A DNA stretch of 64,000 nucleotides from Rhodoferax sp. TS-BS-61-7. GTDB lineage: Bacteria; Pseudomonadota; Gammaproteobacteria; Burkholderiales; Burkholderiaceae_C. Position 1 is the stretch's first letter, and each line of letters starts with the position of its first letter. The stretch spans positions 372,001-436,000 of the forward strand of contig NZ_PTQY01000002.1 in the NCBI RefSeq assembly GCF_002943465.1, read 5' to 3'. Of this stretch, positions 54,571 through 63,455 are shown in pieces. Under the pieces are notes generated by a model that was not told the origin of the DNA, ran no database searches, and saw only the letters and a list, made by a program, of their open reading frames with translations. The position numbers and the translations under genes were made by a program.

Positions 54571-55553
54571 GCCAGGCTCCCCGCATCCACGGTGGGCCCG
54601 ATGCCTTGGGTGCACCGCGGTACGACTTTTCTACCAACAGCAACGCCACTGGCCCCTGCCCACAGGCGCTGGCTGCGGTGCAGGCAGCCGACGCCACGCG
54701 TTACCCCGATGCCGCCTACACCGCGCTGCGCGCTGCACTGGCTGACTTTTATGCGGTCGCGCCCTGGCGCATCGTGTTGGCCGGCAGCGCCAGCGAGTTC
54801 ATTTTTCGCATCACGGCCTGGTCGCGGCAGCACGGCGCCCGCACGGTCAGTCTGCCCACCCACGCCTATGGCGACTACGCCCACGCCGCGCAAGCCTGGG
54901 GTTTGGCCGTGGCGGAAGAGGACGTATTGGCCGATCTGGTTTGGGCCTGTGAGCCGTCCAGCCCGCTGGGCCAGGCGCACAGCCCCATGCTCACCCGTGT
55001 GCGTGGCACCGTGGTGCTGGACAGTGCCTACGCACCGCTGCGCCTGGCGGGTCAGCCCACGCTGGGTGACAGTCAGCGCCAGCAGCTATGGCAGCTGTTT
55101 TCGCCCAATAAGGCGCTGGGCCTGACCGGCGTGCGCGCGGCATTCGCCATTGCGCCGCTGGGGGCCGAGGCGGCAGTGCAGCAGCTGGAAACCCTGGCGC
55201 CGTCCTGGGTGCTGGGTGCCCATGGCGCTGCCATGCTGATGGCCTGGACGGAGCCAGATACACAGGCTTGGCTGCAAAGCAGTTTGGACATCTTGGCGGG
55301 CTGGAAGCAGCGCCAGGTTGACCTGCTGCACGCCGCTGGCTGGACCCTGCAGACCAGCGACACCCCCTTTTTCTGCGCCCGCCCGCCAACCGGTGTGGAC
55401 GCCGTGGCCCTGTGCGCCACGCTGCGTACCCAAGGCATCAAGCTGCGCGACGCTACCTCGTTTGGCCTGCCGGGTTGGGTGCGGCTGGGCGTGTTGCCGC
55501 CCGCCGCGCAAGACGCGCTTGCCCGTGCCCTGACTCTGAAAGTGGCTGTATGA
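54567..55553 (+). CDS. cobD: Threonine-phosphate decarboxylase-like aminotransferase class I/II
   Basis: 328 residues, PLP-dependent; makes (R)-1-aminopropan-2-ol phosphate for the f side chain. Begins IHGGPDALGAPRYDFSTNSNATGPCP, with the Schiff-base Lys in LFSPNKALGLTGVRAAF (about residue 184). The usual family motif is SKALGL. Overlaps neighbours by ATGA. It is called CobD (Salmonella) or CobC (Pseudomonas); CbiB/CobD naming differs between pathways. Confidence 0.88.
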   Translation: MSQAPRIHGGPDALGAPRYDFSTNSNATGPCPQALAAVQAADATRYPDAAYTALRAALADFYAVAPWRIVLAGSASEFIFRITAWSRQHGARTVSLPTHAYGDYAHAAQAWGLAVAEEDVLADLVWACEPSSPLGQAHSPMLTRVRGTVVLDSAYAPLRLAGQPTLGDSQRQQLWQLFSPNKALGLTGVRAAFAIAPLGAEAAVQQLETLAPSWVLGAHGAAMLMAWTEPDTQAWLQSSLDILAGWKQRQVDLLHAAGWTLQTSDTPFFCARPPTGVDAVALCATLRTQGIKLRDATSFGLPGWVRLGVLPPAAQDALARALTLKVAV

Positions 55554-57157
55554 CCGCCAAATGCATCATGGTGCTAGGTACCACCAGCGGCGCTGGCAAA
55601 AGCTGGCTCACCACCGCGCTGTGCCGCTACTACGCGCGCCAGGGGCTCAAGGTGGCCCCGTTCAAGGCGCAGAACATGAGCAATAACGCAAGGGTGGTTG
55701 CCTCCGACAACGGCCAAGGCGAGATTGGCAGCGCCCAATACTTTCAGGCCCTGGCCGCCAATGCCGTGCCTGATGTGCGCATGAACCCGCTGCTGCTCAA
55801 GCCCGAGCGCGACACGCACAGTCAGGTGGTGCTGATGGGGCAGGTGAGCGCAGAGCTGAGCGCCATGCCCTGGCGCGGCCGCAGCCTCAAGGTCTGGCCG
55901 CAGATTGCGCAGGCGCTGGACGATTTACGCGCCGAGAACGATGTGGTGGTGATTGAAGGCGCCGGCTCACCCGCCGAGATCAACCTGGCCGCCAGCGATG
56001 TGGTGAACATGCGCGTGGCCCAGCATGGCGATGCGGCCTGCCTGCTGGTGACGGACATTGACCGCGGCGGCGCTTTCGCCCACCTGTATGGCACCTGGGC
56101 GTTGTTGCCGGAAGACCAGCGCCATCTCATCAAGGGGTTTGTGCTCAACAAGTTCCGTGGCGACGCCGCGCTGCTGGCCCCCGCGCCGCAGATGTTGCAG
56201 GACCTGACCGGCATCCCCACCGTGGCGACCCTGCCCATGTGGTGGCACCACGGTCTGCCGGAAGAAGATGGTGTGTTTGACGACCGGAGCGTGGCCAAGG
56301 GCGTGGTAAACATGACGGTGGCCGTGATCGCTTATCCGCGCATCAGCAACCTCGACGAGTTCCAGCCGCTGAAGAACATTCCGGGTCTGCGTTTGCAGTG
56401 GGTGCGCAGTCCTTCTGAGTTGGCGGGGCTGGCCCCCACTGACTGGATCATCCTGCCGGGCTCCAAACACACCAGTGGGGATCTGGCTTGGCTGCGTTCG
56501 CAAGGGCTGGACGCTGCCATTGCGCGGCATGCGGAGCAGGGTGGGGCGGTGCTGGGGGTGTGTGGCGGGCTGCAGATGCTGGGCGAGGCGCTGATTGATC
56601 CGCATGGGATTGATGGCAATGCACCGGGCCTGGGCTTGTTACCGCTGGTGACGGTGTTTGATCCTGACAAGACGGTGCGGCATACGCAGACTGCGTTTGT
56701 TGCGGATTTCCATTCGCCCGCGCAGGAAGGCGAAGCCGGGGGGCTCATACTGCCAAACGCGCAGAAATCGCCCCCCGACTTTGCCTCCCCGCGCTCGGAA
56801 CCTGGCGTGGGTGCCGGTTCAGCCTCCGCTTCGCCTTGGTCCGTTTTGGCTGGCGTATCCGTCGCTGGTTACGAGATTCACCACGGCCAAACCCAGCAAC
56901 ACGCAGCCATGGCCACCGCGGGTGACGTGGCCCATGCCGTGCTGCCTGACGGCCTCGGCTGGTGCAACGCCCGCGGCAATGTGATGGGCCTGTACCTGCA
57001 TGGCATGTTTGAAGACGCCGCCGTGTTGCAAGCGCTGTTTGGCGCGCAACTGGGAGGCACTGTGCCCACGCTGGAGACCGTGTTTGACGGGCTGGCGGAC
57101 TACATAGGCCAGCACTTTGCGGCAGAGTATCTGGAGCAACTGATTGAGCGCGCGTAA
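55550..57157 (+). CDS. cobQ: Adenosylcobyric acid synthase
   Basis: 535 residues; amidates positions b, d, e and g of adenosylcobyrinic acid a,c-diamide. N-terminal P-loop GTTSGAGKS (10-18) and FKAQNMSNNARV, GATase Cys about 338 in GVCGGLQMLG, C-terminal GYEIHHGQT. Residues about 388-432 (after TQTAFVADF) contain an extra ~40-residue Gly/Pro/Ser-rich segment not typical of the family. ATGA overlap at the start. Confidence 0.93.
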   Translation: MTAKCIMVLGTTSGAGKSWLTTALCRYYARQGLKVAPFKAQNMSNNARVVASDNGQGEIGSAQYFQALAANAVPDVRMNPLLLKPERDTHSQVVLMGQVSAELSAMPWRGRSLKVWPQIAQALDDLRAENDVVVIEGAGSPAEINLAASDVVNMRVAQHGDAACLLVTDIDRGGAFAHLYGTWALLPEDQRHLIKGFVLNKFRGDAALLAPAPQMLQDLTGIPTVATLPMWWHHGLPEEDGVFDDRSVAKGVVNMTVAVIAYPRISNLDEFQPLKNIPGLRLQWVRSPSELAGLAPTDWIILPGSKHTSGDLAWLRSQGLDAAIARHAEQGGAVLGVCGGLQMLGEALIDPHGIDGNAPGLGLLPLVTVFDPDKTVRHTQTAFVADFHSPAQEGEAGGLILPNAQKSPPDFASPRSEPGVGAGSASASPWSVLAGVSVAGYEIHHGQTQQHAAMATAGDVAHAVLPDGLGWCNARGNVMGLYLHGMFEDAAVLQALFGAQLGGTVPTLETVFDGLADYIGQHFAAEYLEQLIERA

Positions 57158-57169
57158 AAAAGGGAGAGC

Positions 57170-58084
57170 ATGAAGAACCGTCCGAACAAATGGTTGGCAG
57201 CTTTATTGGGGTTTGTCATGCCTCCGCTGGGCATGTTGTACGTAGTGCGCTGGAAGTGGGCGATAGCCAGCGGGTTGGGCTTATTAGTCCTTGCCTGTCT
57301 AGAGCTTTTATCTCTCCATCGGGTCGAAGGACTGACCACTTTATTGAGTTTGGGTTTTGCGGTCTTTATTTGCCGCGTGGCATATGTTCAGGCGAATCGC
57401 TTTGATCCCGAACGCACCCGTCCGGCTTACAGCCAATGGTCGGGGATCCTACTCTCTAGCGTTGCCTTGGTCGTGTGTGTCGTGACCTTCCGTTCGTTTT
57501 TCTACGAACCGTTTCGTGCTGCAGCTGGCTCCATGCAGCCCACCATTCCGGTCGGGGCACATATGGTTGTTCAAAAGTGGGGCTTTGGTAACTACGGTAC
57601 TTATGGACTGAGTTTTTTTCGCTTCGGTGTTACTGAGCCCGTTGCGCGCGGGGACATTCTGGTGTTTGAGGCGCCGCCTCTGAGGAAATATCAGTATGTG
57701 AAGAGAGTTGTCGCTCTGCCGGGTGATCAAGTCAAGGTCCAAAACGGAAAACTCACCGTGAATGGACGTGTCCTGGTTCTCTCCCCCTTGCCCGACTACC
57801 TGGATGAATTTTCAATGCGCTACTACAAGCGGTTTCTAGAAAACTCAGGTGCGCAGGAGTACGAGGTTGTGTTTGATGAGCAAGTTCGCTCAGTTCCCTT
57901 GCCGACGGAGAAATTCGCCCACATGGAGAGTTGCCGATATGAAGCCGATGAAGTGATTTGCACCGTACCTCCAGACCACTACTACTTTCTGGGTGACAAC
58001 CGTGACAACAGTCTGGACAGCCGTTATTTGGGCTTCGTTCCGCAAGACCACCTCGTGGGCAAAGTGATTTACGTATCACCGTAG
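57170..58084 (+). CDS. Signal peptidase I (extra copy)
   Basis: 304 residues, serine-lysine S26 signal peptidase: catalytic Ser121 in GSMQPTIPVG, Lys178 in YVKRVVALPGD, and GDNRDNSLDSRY near the C-terminus. Three or four N-terminal hydrophobic segments are more than usual for LepB. Base composition is visibly lower in GC and codon use less biased than in cobQ and cobT. Good AGGGAGAGC site. It interrupts the cobalamin genes; it has no known role in B12 synthesis and may be a recent insertion. Confidence 0.87.
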   Translation: MKNRPNKWLAALLGFVMPPLGMLYVVRWKWAIASGLGLLVLACLELLSLHRVEGLTTLLSLGFAVFICRVAYVQANRFDPERTRPAYSQWSGILLSSVALVVCVVTFRSFFYEPFRAAAGSMQPTIPVGAHMVVQKWGFGNYGTYGLSFFRFGVTEPVARGDILVFEAPPLRKYQYVKRVVALPGDQVKVQNGKLTVNGRVLVLSPLPDYLDEFSMRYYKRFLENSGAQEYEVVFDEQVRSVPLPTEKFAHMESCRYEADEVICTVPPDHYYFLGDNRDNSLDSRYLGFVPQDHLVGKVIYVSP

Positions 58085-58120
58085 CCAAATTTTTAGTGTT
58101 GATTTTTGAAAGCGATTCCC

Positions 58121-59209
58121 ATGACCACTTCTTTGCCCATCCTGGCCGATATTTCCAACGTCGCCCTCACCAACGCGTTGCAGGCCACGATCAACAACAA
58201 GACCAAGCCCCTGGGTTCGCTGGGCCGTCTGGAGGATGTGGCCCTGAAGATCGGTCAGATCCTGGGCAGCACCGCACCGGTGTTGGACCAGCCGCAGATG
58301 GTGGTGTTCGCTGGCGACCACGGTCTCACGGCGCGCGGCATCTCGGCCTTTCCTAGCGATGTGACCTGGCAGATGGTGGAGAACTTTCTGGCCGGCGGCG
58401 CGGCGGTGAGTGTGTTGGCCAAGCAGAACGGCATTGCACTGACGGTGGTGGACTGCGGCGTGAAGCGCGACTTTTTGGCGGGCTTGCCTGCGGGCAGCAC
58501 GCGCCCAGGTTTGCAGGTGCGCAAGGCCCAAGGAGCAGAACTGGGCGCCGCAGATTCGTCGGCCCAAACTGCCATGACCCCCGCACAGCGCGACGAGGCA
58601 CTGCAACACGGCATAGACCTGGTGAAGGGCCTGCCGGGCAACGCCTTGCTGCTGGGCGAGATGGGCATTGGCAATACATCTGCCGCATCGCTGCTGTTGT
58701 CACGTCTGGCCGGACTGGACATTGCGGTATGCACCGGTGCTGGCACTGGTTTGGACGCCCCTGCGGTGCAACGCAAGACCGAGGTCCTGCGTGAGGTGCT
58801 GGCCCTGCATGCCCACGCCACGGCGCCGCTGGACGCCTTGGCAGCCTTCGGTGGCTTTGAGATTGCGACCATGGTGGGCGCGGTGCTGCAGGCTGCAGAG
58901 GAGCGCCGCGTGATTGTGGTGGACGGCTTTATTGCCACCAGCGCGGTGGTGGTGGCGCATGCGCTGCAGCCACTGGTGTTGCAGCGCTGCGTGTTTGCCC
59001 ACCGTTCGGGCGAGCGTGGCCATGAGTTCATGCTGCAGCACCTGGGCGTGCAGGCGCTGCTGGACCTGGGCCTGCGCCTGGGCGAGGGTTCGGGCGCAGC
59101 ACTCGCCTGGCCGCTGCTGCAGTCGGCCTGCACCATCTTGCGAGATATGGCGAGTTTTGCCTCGGCTGGAGTGTCCGAAAAATCGGCCGACCCAGTCGCC
59201 GCGCACTAA
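58121..59209 (+). CDS. cobT: Nicotinate-nucleotide-dimethylbenzimidazole phosphoribosyltransferase
   Basis: 362 residues; activates the lower ligand as alpha-ribazole phosphate. N-terminal KTKPLGSLGRLEDVALKIGQ, FAGDHGLTARGISAFPSDVTWQMVENFL, GEMGIGNTS and the C-terminal GEGSGAALAWPLLQSA with the catalytic Glu. ATG 58121 is preferred to an upstream TTG at 58106. After the signal peptidase; 11 bases from cobS. Confidence 0.95.
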   Translation: MTTSLPILADISNVALTNALQATINNKTKPLGSLGRLEDVALKIGQILGSTAPVLDQPQMVVFAGDHGLTARGISAFPSDVTWQMVENFLAGGAAVSVLAKQNGIALTVVDCGVKRDFLAGLPAGSTRPGLQVRKAQGAELGAADSSAQTAMTPAQRDEALQHGIDLVKGLPGNALLLGEMGIGNTSAASLLLSRLAGLDIAVCTGAGTGLDAPAVQRKTEVLREVLALHAHATAPLDALAAFGGFEIATMVGAVLQAAEERRVIVVDGFIATSAVVVAHALQPLVLQRCVFAHRSGERGHEFMLQHLGVQALLDLGLRLGEGSGAALAWPLLQSACTILRDMASFASAGVSEKSADPVAAH

Positions 59210-59220
59210 GCCCTGGCGCC

Positions 59221-60090
59221 ATGGCCCAGTTCCTTCGTCACTACCTGCTGTCGCTGCAGTTCTTCACGCGCGTGCCGGTGACCGGCCGACTGGCGGACTG
59301 GGTGGGCTTCAGCCCGGCCATGCTGCGCGCCAGTGCCGCGCACCTGCCGGGCGTAGGCTGGCTGGTGGGGGGCGTGGTGGCGCTGGGAACGTGGCTGCTG
59401 CTGGCACTGTTGCCCGCCAGCCCGTTTGCACCGCTGGTGACCGCGGTGCTGGGCACCGTGCTCAGCGTGCTGATGACCGGCGCCTTCCACGAAGACGGCC
59501 TGGCCGATGTGGCCGATGGCCTGGGTGGCACACTGAGCCGCGAGCGCGCGCTGGAGATCATGAAGGACTCGCGTGTGGGGGCCTTTGGTGCCATTGCCGT
59601 GGTGCTGGCATTGCTGGCCAAAGTGAGCCTGTTGGCGCTGCTGGGCTCGCTGCACGGCGCCGTGTTGTGCGTGGCGCTGTTCACGGGCCATGTGCTGTCG
59701 CGCTTCTGGCCCCTGCTCACCATCCGGCTGCTGCCGCATGTGGGCGATGTGGCCGGTTCCAAGTCCAAACCGCTGGCGGACCAGATCAGCCTGGGCAGCC
59801 TGTGGGTGGCAGTTTTATGGTCTTTTGTTGCTCTAGCCCTTGTGGTGATTGCGCAAGCAGCTATGTTTTTTGTAGTGCCGGGGCTGGCTTGGCCGACCTT
59901 GCTGCAATGGTTGGGTGCCGGGGTGCTGGCCAGTGGCCTGGTTTGGCTGGGCATGCTGCGCTGGTTTGCACGCCGCCTGCAGGGCTTTACCGGTGACTGC
60001 TTGGGTGCCACGCAGCAGGTTTGCGAGCTGGCCTTCTACCTGGGCCTGGCGCTGGCCTGGGGCGCGGTGGCACACGGCGGGCTGGCATGA
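59221..60090 (+). CDS. cobS: Adenosylcobinamide-GDP ribazoletransferase (cobalamin synthase)
   Basis: 289-residue integral membrane protein; joins AdoCbi-GDP with alpha-ribazole (phosphate). QFFTRVPV near the N-terminus, HEDGLADVADGLGG (Asp motif, about 91-104) and MKDSRVGAFGA are diagnostic. Residues about 200-218 (FVALALVVIAQAAMFFVV) are encoded by family 1 repeat copy g and read as membrane helix. ATGA overlap with cobC. Confidence 0.95.
   Translation: MAQFLRHYLLSLQFFTRVPVTGRLADWVGFSPAMLRASAAHLPGVGWLVGGVVALGTWLLLALLPASPFAPLVTAVLGTVLSVLMTGAFHEDGLADVADGLGGTLSRERALEIMKDSRVGAFGAIAVVLALLAKVSLLALLGSLHGAVLCVALFTGHVLSRFWPLLTIRLLPHVGDVAGSKSKPLADQISLGSLWVAVLWSFVALALVVIAQAAMFFVVPGLAWPTLLQWLGAGVLASGLVWLGMLRWFARRLQGFTGDCLGATQQVCELAFYLGLALAWGAVAHGGLA
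59813..59874 (+). repeat. Dispersed repeat family 1, copy g, inside cobS
   Basis: TCTAGCCCTTGTGGTGATTG then CGCAAGCAGCTATG, 33 bases identical to copy f. Translated as a hydrophobic stretch of CobS. Confidence 0.85.
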
Positions 60091-60641
60091 CACTGTGGGT
60101 GGTGCGCCATGCGCAACCGCGGGTGGCGCCCGGCATTTGTTATGGCGCGCTGGACCTGCCGGCCGAACCCGAGGCCACGGCGCGTGCCGCCCAGGCGTTG
60201 GCTGATGAACTGCCACAGGGCGCCGAAGTGCACGTCTCGGTGCTACAAAGATGTGAGCTGTTGGCGCAATATCTACGGGGGCTGCGGCCCGATTTGACCT
60301 TTAAGCCCGAGCCACGGCTGGTGGAAATGCACTTTGGCGTGTACGAGGGGGTGGCCTGGGCCGACATCGACAAGGACGCCATGGATGCCTGGACCGACGA
60401 CTTCTGGGCCCACCGTTTTGGCGGGCAGGAGTCGGTGGCGGAATTCATGGGCCGTGTGGCCCAGGTGTGGGATGCCTGCCAGCCGGCGCGTGCTGCGGGT
60501 CAGGTGCAGGTCTGGATCACGCATGCCGGGGTGGCGCGGGCGGTCAGTCTGCTGGCGCAGGGCGTGCGCCGCGTGCAGCAGGCCGACCAGTGGCCGGCTG
60601 AGGCCCCGGCCTTTGGCCAGTGGTTGCGCGTGTTGCCCTGA
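60087..60641 (+). CDS. cobC: Alpha-ribazole phosphatase (histidine phosphatase family)
   Basis: 184 residues; removes the 5' phosphate from alpha-ribazole phosphate or adenosylcobalamin 5'-phosphate. Catalytic VRHAQP (residues 6-11), second Arg in SVLQRCELLA, His in ITHAGVARAV. The segment 60242-60290 (ELLAQYLRGLR) resembles a degenerate reverse family 1 repeat. Last gene of the operon; the convergent gene ends 23 bases on. Confidence 0.9.
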   Translation: MTLWVVRHAQPRVAPGICYGALDLPAEPEATARAAQALADELPQGAEVHVSVLQRCELLAQYLRGLRPDLTFKPEPRLVEMHFGVYEGVAWADIDKDAMDAWTDDFWAHRFGGQESVAEFMGRVAQVWDACQPARAAGQVQVWITHAGVARAVSLLAQGVRRVQQADQWPAEAPAFGQWLRVLP

Positions 60642-60663
60642 CCAGCGCAGTGACCGCCGCGCC

Positions 60664-61467
60664 TCAGTCGGGCATCAACTCCATGGCTTGTCGCTCCTGC
60701 TTTTTGTACGCGGCGCTGGTGCGTACGGCCTCAATCGCTTTCCAGATACGCTGGGCCAGTTCGGGCTGGGTGGCCAGCAACTGGTGCGAGAGCAGCAGGT
60801 AGTAGGGCTTCTCCGTCAGCGGCACGGGCAGCTCTTCGAGCTGGTTGGCTACCTCGGGCTGGGCCATGAGCATGGTGGCGTCGCTGCCGCCCATGGCAAT
60901 GGCGCCCGCCCGGCCCAGCATGAGGCGGCGCGCCAGCGCCAGCGCGCCCTGGTTGCCTTCTTCCACCGCCACGCCCCAGCCGCGCAGTTGCGCGCCGATG
61001 GAGTACCCCAGCTGCACGCCCACGGTGCCGTCCAGGTTGCTGATCTGTTTGCCGTCCCATTGCACGGCCGTGCCTTTGCGCTTGAGCAACACGTAGCGGT
61101 CGGTGTGCATGCGTTTGGCCGGGTCGGCCACTTTGCCACCGGGGTAGGCGCCAATCTCCAGCCGATCGGGGCTGAAGCTGGCGGCAAAGGCGCCGTCCAC
61201 TTCGTTGGCCTGCAGGCTGGCCAGGCAGCGTTTCCAGGGCAGGGCCTGGTAGGTAAAAGGCTGACCGACCTGCTGGCCCACCTGCTGCAGCAGCTCGAAG
61301 TTCAGGCCCCGTCCCTCGGCGGTGCGCCAGGGCTGGATGGTGGCGCTCTCAAAACACAGGCGCAGCGGTGCGGGGGCTTGTGGGGCCTTGGCGGGGTCTG
61401 CGGCCCAGGCCATGCTTGTGGACAGCCAGCCGGCCACCAGAAGCAGGAGCCAGGGCCGCGAGTTCAT
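60664..61467 (-). CDS. Periplasmic solute-binding-like protein (SBP_bac_3 type)
   Basis: 267 residues. Signal peptide (WLLLLVAGWLSTSMAWA), then LRLCFESATIQPWRTAEGRGLNFELLQQVGQQVG, an extracellular solute-binding family 3 pattern. It overlaps the upstream diguanylate cyclase by ATGA, which suggests a periplasmic ligand sensor partnered with that cyclase rather than a transport component: no permease is nearby. The ligand is unknown. Confidence 0.8.
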   Translation of the reverse strand: MNSRPWLLLLVAGWLSTSMAWAADPAKAPQAPAPLRLCFESATIQPWRTAEGRGLNFELLQQVGQQVGQPFTYQALPWKRCLASLQANEVDGAFAASFSPDRLEIGAYPGGKVADPAKRMHTDRYVLLKRKGTAVQWDGKQISNLDGTVGVQLGYSIGAQLRGWGVAVEEGNQGALALARRLMLGRAGAIAMGGSDATMLMAQPEVANQLEELPVPLTEKPYYLLLSHQLLATQPELAQRIWKAIEAVRTSAAYKKQERQAMELMPD

Positions 61468-62609
61468 GCAAACTCGATGCGGTTACGCCCATTGGCCTTG
61501 GCACGGTAGAGCGCTTCGTCGGCCCGGCCCAGCAGGGCTTGCAAAGAGTGGTCTTGTGTCTGCAGAGTCGCAATGCCCATGCTCACGGTGTAGCGTGTCT
61601 CGTTCTCGGCCAGTTCCGAGGAGTGCCGTATCCGCTCGGCCACCACCCACGCGTCTTGGGCCGAAGTTTCGGGTAGCAGAAGCACAAACTCCTCACCGCC
61701 CAGGCGCCCCATCTGGTCCTGGCTGCGCAAATGGGTGCTCGCTCGGTCCACAAAATCCATCAAGGCCTTGTCACCCGCCTGGTGGCCAAAGGTGTCGTTG
61801 ATGCGTTTGAAATAGTCCAGGTCCATGGCCACCAGCGACAGGTCGCGGCCATGCCGGCGGTGGCGGTCCATTTCCAGCTGTGCGGCGGCGTTCCAGGCCC
61901 GGCGCATCAGCGCACCGGTCAGGGAGTCGCGCGTGGCCAGGCGCTCAAACTCGTCGCGCACCCGCTCGCTGGCCAGCAGCACAAAACCAATCAGGGTCAA
62001 GAGGGTGGTCACCGTCAGTGCGGCGTTGCAGGCCACGTTGAAACTGGTGGGGGCAAACACGCTGCCACCGGTATACCCAATCACGGCTCCGGTGGCGTGC
62101 ACCAGCCAGGCGCAGGCACTGGCCATCAGCGCCAGCACCAGAAAGCGGCAGGCAAACTCGAAGCGGCTGTGCAGCACCAGGCGGTGGCTGTGCAGCAGGG
62201 CAATAGCGATCATGCTGCCATTGATAACCAGCACCCGGAGCACATAGTCGGGCCAGACCAACAGCAGCGCCGCCACGGCCAGGCTGACCAGGGCCAGCAG
62301 AGGCAGCCAGATTCGCATGCTGGAGGGGCGGCCCAGAAATTTTTCGGTACCGGCCACCCACATCAGGCTGCCGGCCATCATGAGCACATTGCCCAGCAAA
62401 ATGGAAAACACGGTAGGCAACACATCGCGGGTGGCGATCAGCACAATGCCGACAAATTGCACCAGCGCCCCGCCGGCCCACCAGCCCAGGCCGCGCACGC
62501 TGACCGGGTAGTTGCGCCGCATGGAGTACAGCACCACCGCCATGAGCGGGCCCATCATGGCCGTCATGACCAGGATGGTGCGTGCGTCCAGCTTCAGAAT
62601 GGCCCCCAC
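61464..62609 (-). CDS. Membrane-bound diguanylate cyclase (GGDEF)
   Basis: 381 residues: about six to seven N-terminal hydrophobic segments (residues 10-215), then a GGDEF domain with GGEEF in RLGGEEFVLLL (about 303-307) and RDSLTGALMRRAW. GGEEF is a fully active variant; makes c-di-GMP. The coupled binding protein gene downstream may give its input. Confidence 0.9.
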   Translation of the reverse strand: MGAILKLDARTILVMTAMMGPLMAVVLYSMRRNYPVSVRGLGWWAGGALVQFVGIVLIATRDVLPTVFSILLGNVLMMAGSLMWVAGTEKFLGRPSSMRIWLPLLALVSLAVAALLLVWPDYVLRVLVINGSMIAIALLHSHRLVLHSRFEFACRFLVLALMASACAWLVHATGAVIGYTGGSVFAPTSFNVACNAALTVTTLLTLIGFVLLASERVRDEFERLATRDSLTGALMRRAWNAAAQLEMDRHRRHGRDLSLVAMDLDYFKRINDTFGHQAGDKALMDFVDRASTHLRSQDQMGRLGGEEFVLLLPETSAQDAWVVAERIRHSSELAENETRYTVSMGIATLQTQDHSLQALLGRADEALYRAKANGRNRIEFA

Positions 62610-62618
62610 AGCCCTCCC

Positions 62619-63440
62619 TCAGGCCAACAGGGTGGAGACATCGCTGAAAGTGTCTGGGTCGGGCAGGCCACCTTGCAGGTCGTCGGCCGAAAGCTGGAGG
62701 TAATGCTGCAGCGCGGTGGATATGTGCGGTACGGCCTGCAGTACCGTGGCGTGGCTGCTGGCCTGGTCGGCCAGCCAGCCGGCCAGGTGCACCACCGCAC
62801 ACAGCTTGGACTGTTGCACTGCGGCCTGCGCGTCGCCGCAGAAGGTCAGGGCTTGCACCACCTCACCGGGAAAGTCCCAGCGTTTGGCAATTTCGGCCGT
62901 CACCCGGCCTTCGTCAAACCCCAGCAGCTCGCGTTCGCGCTGCCAGCGCTGCCCGGGGGCACAGGGCTGTTGTTGCAGCGCATCGAGCAGGGCGGGCTGG
63001 TGCTGCACGATCAGCATCTCGCCCAGGCGCAGCATCATGGCGGTGAGCCAAGCCTGCTGTTCATCAATATGCACTTCGTTGGCCAAAAACTTGGCGTAGC
63101 CCGCACACACCATGCTGTAGCGCCAAAACTCCAGCCGGTTGACCCCGGCCGGCAGGCTGAACACCTGTGCCACGCAAATGCCCAAGGCGCGGGCCCGGAT
63201 TTGCGACATGCCGACCACGCTGACCGCGCTGTCCAGCGTGGTGACCGAGCGGGACAGGCCAAACAGCGCACTGTTGGCCATGCGCAGCAGGGTGGCGGTA
63301 AGGGCCGGATCTTTGGCAATCACGTCCCGCACCGTCACCACATCGGCATCCTCGTCGTTGAGCGTGCGGATCAGCGCATGCGCAACCTCTGGCATGACCG
63401 GCAGCTTGACCGTTTGGATAAAGGCGCTGATGTCCGCCAT
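62619..63440 (-). CDS. HDOD domain protein
   Basis: 273 residues. HDOD domain (about 8-205): LPVMPEVAHALIRTLNDEDADV, IAKDPALTATLLRMANSALFG, TLDSAVSVVGMSQIRALGI-like. HDOD proteins are non-catalytic relatives of HD domains used in signalling/regulation. Next to the c-di-GMP gene; 9 bases from its ATG. Confidence 0.88.
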   Translation of the reverse strand: MADISAFIQTVKLPVMPEVAHALIRTLNDEDADVVTVRDVIAKDPALTATLLRMANSALFGLSRSVTTLDSAVSVVGMSQIRARALGICVAQVFSLPAGVNRLEFWRYSMVCAGYAKFLANEVHIDEQQAWLTAMMLRLGEMLIVQHQPALLDALQQQPCAPGQRWQRERELLGFDEGRVTAEIAKRWDFPGEVVQALTFCGDAQAAVQQSKLCAVVHLAGWLADQASSHATVLQAVPHISTALQHYLQLSADDLQGGLPDPDTFSDVSTLLA

Positions 63441-63455
63441 GGGGTGGTACTGTGG

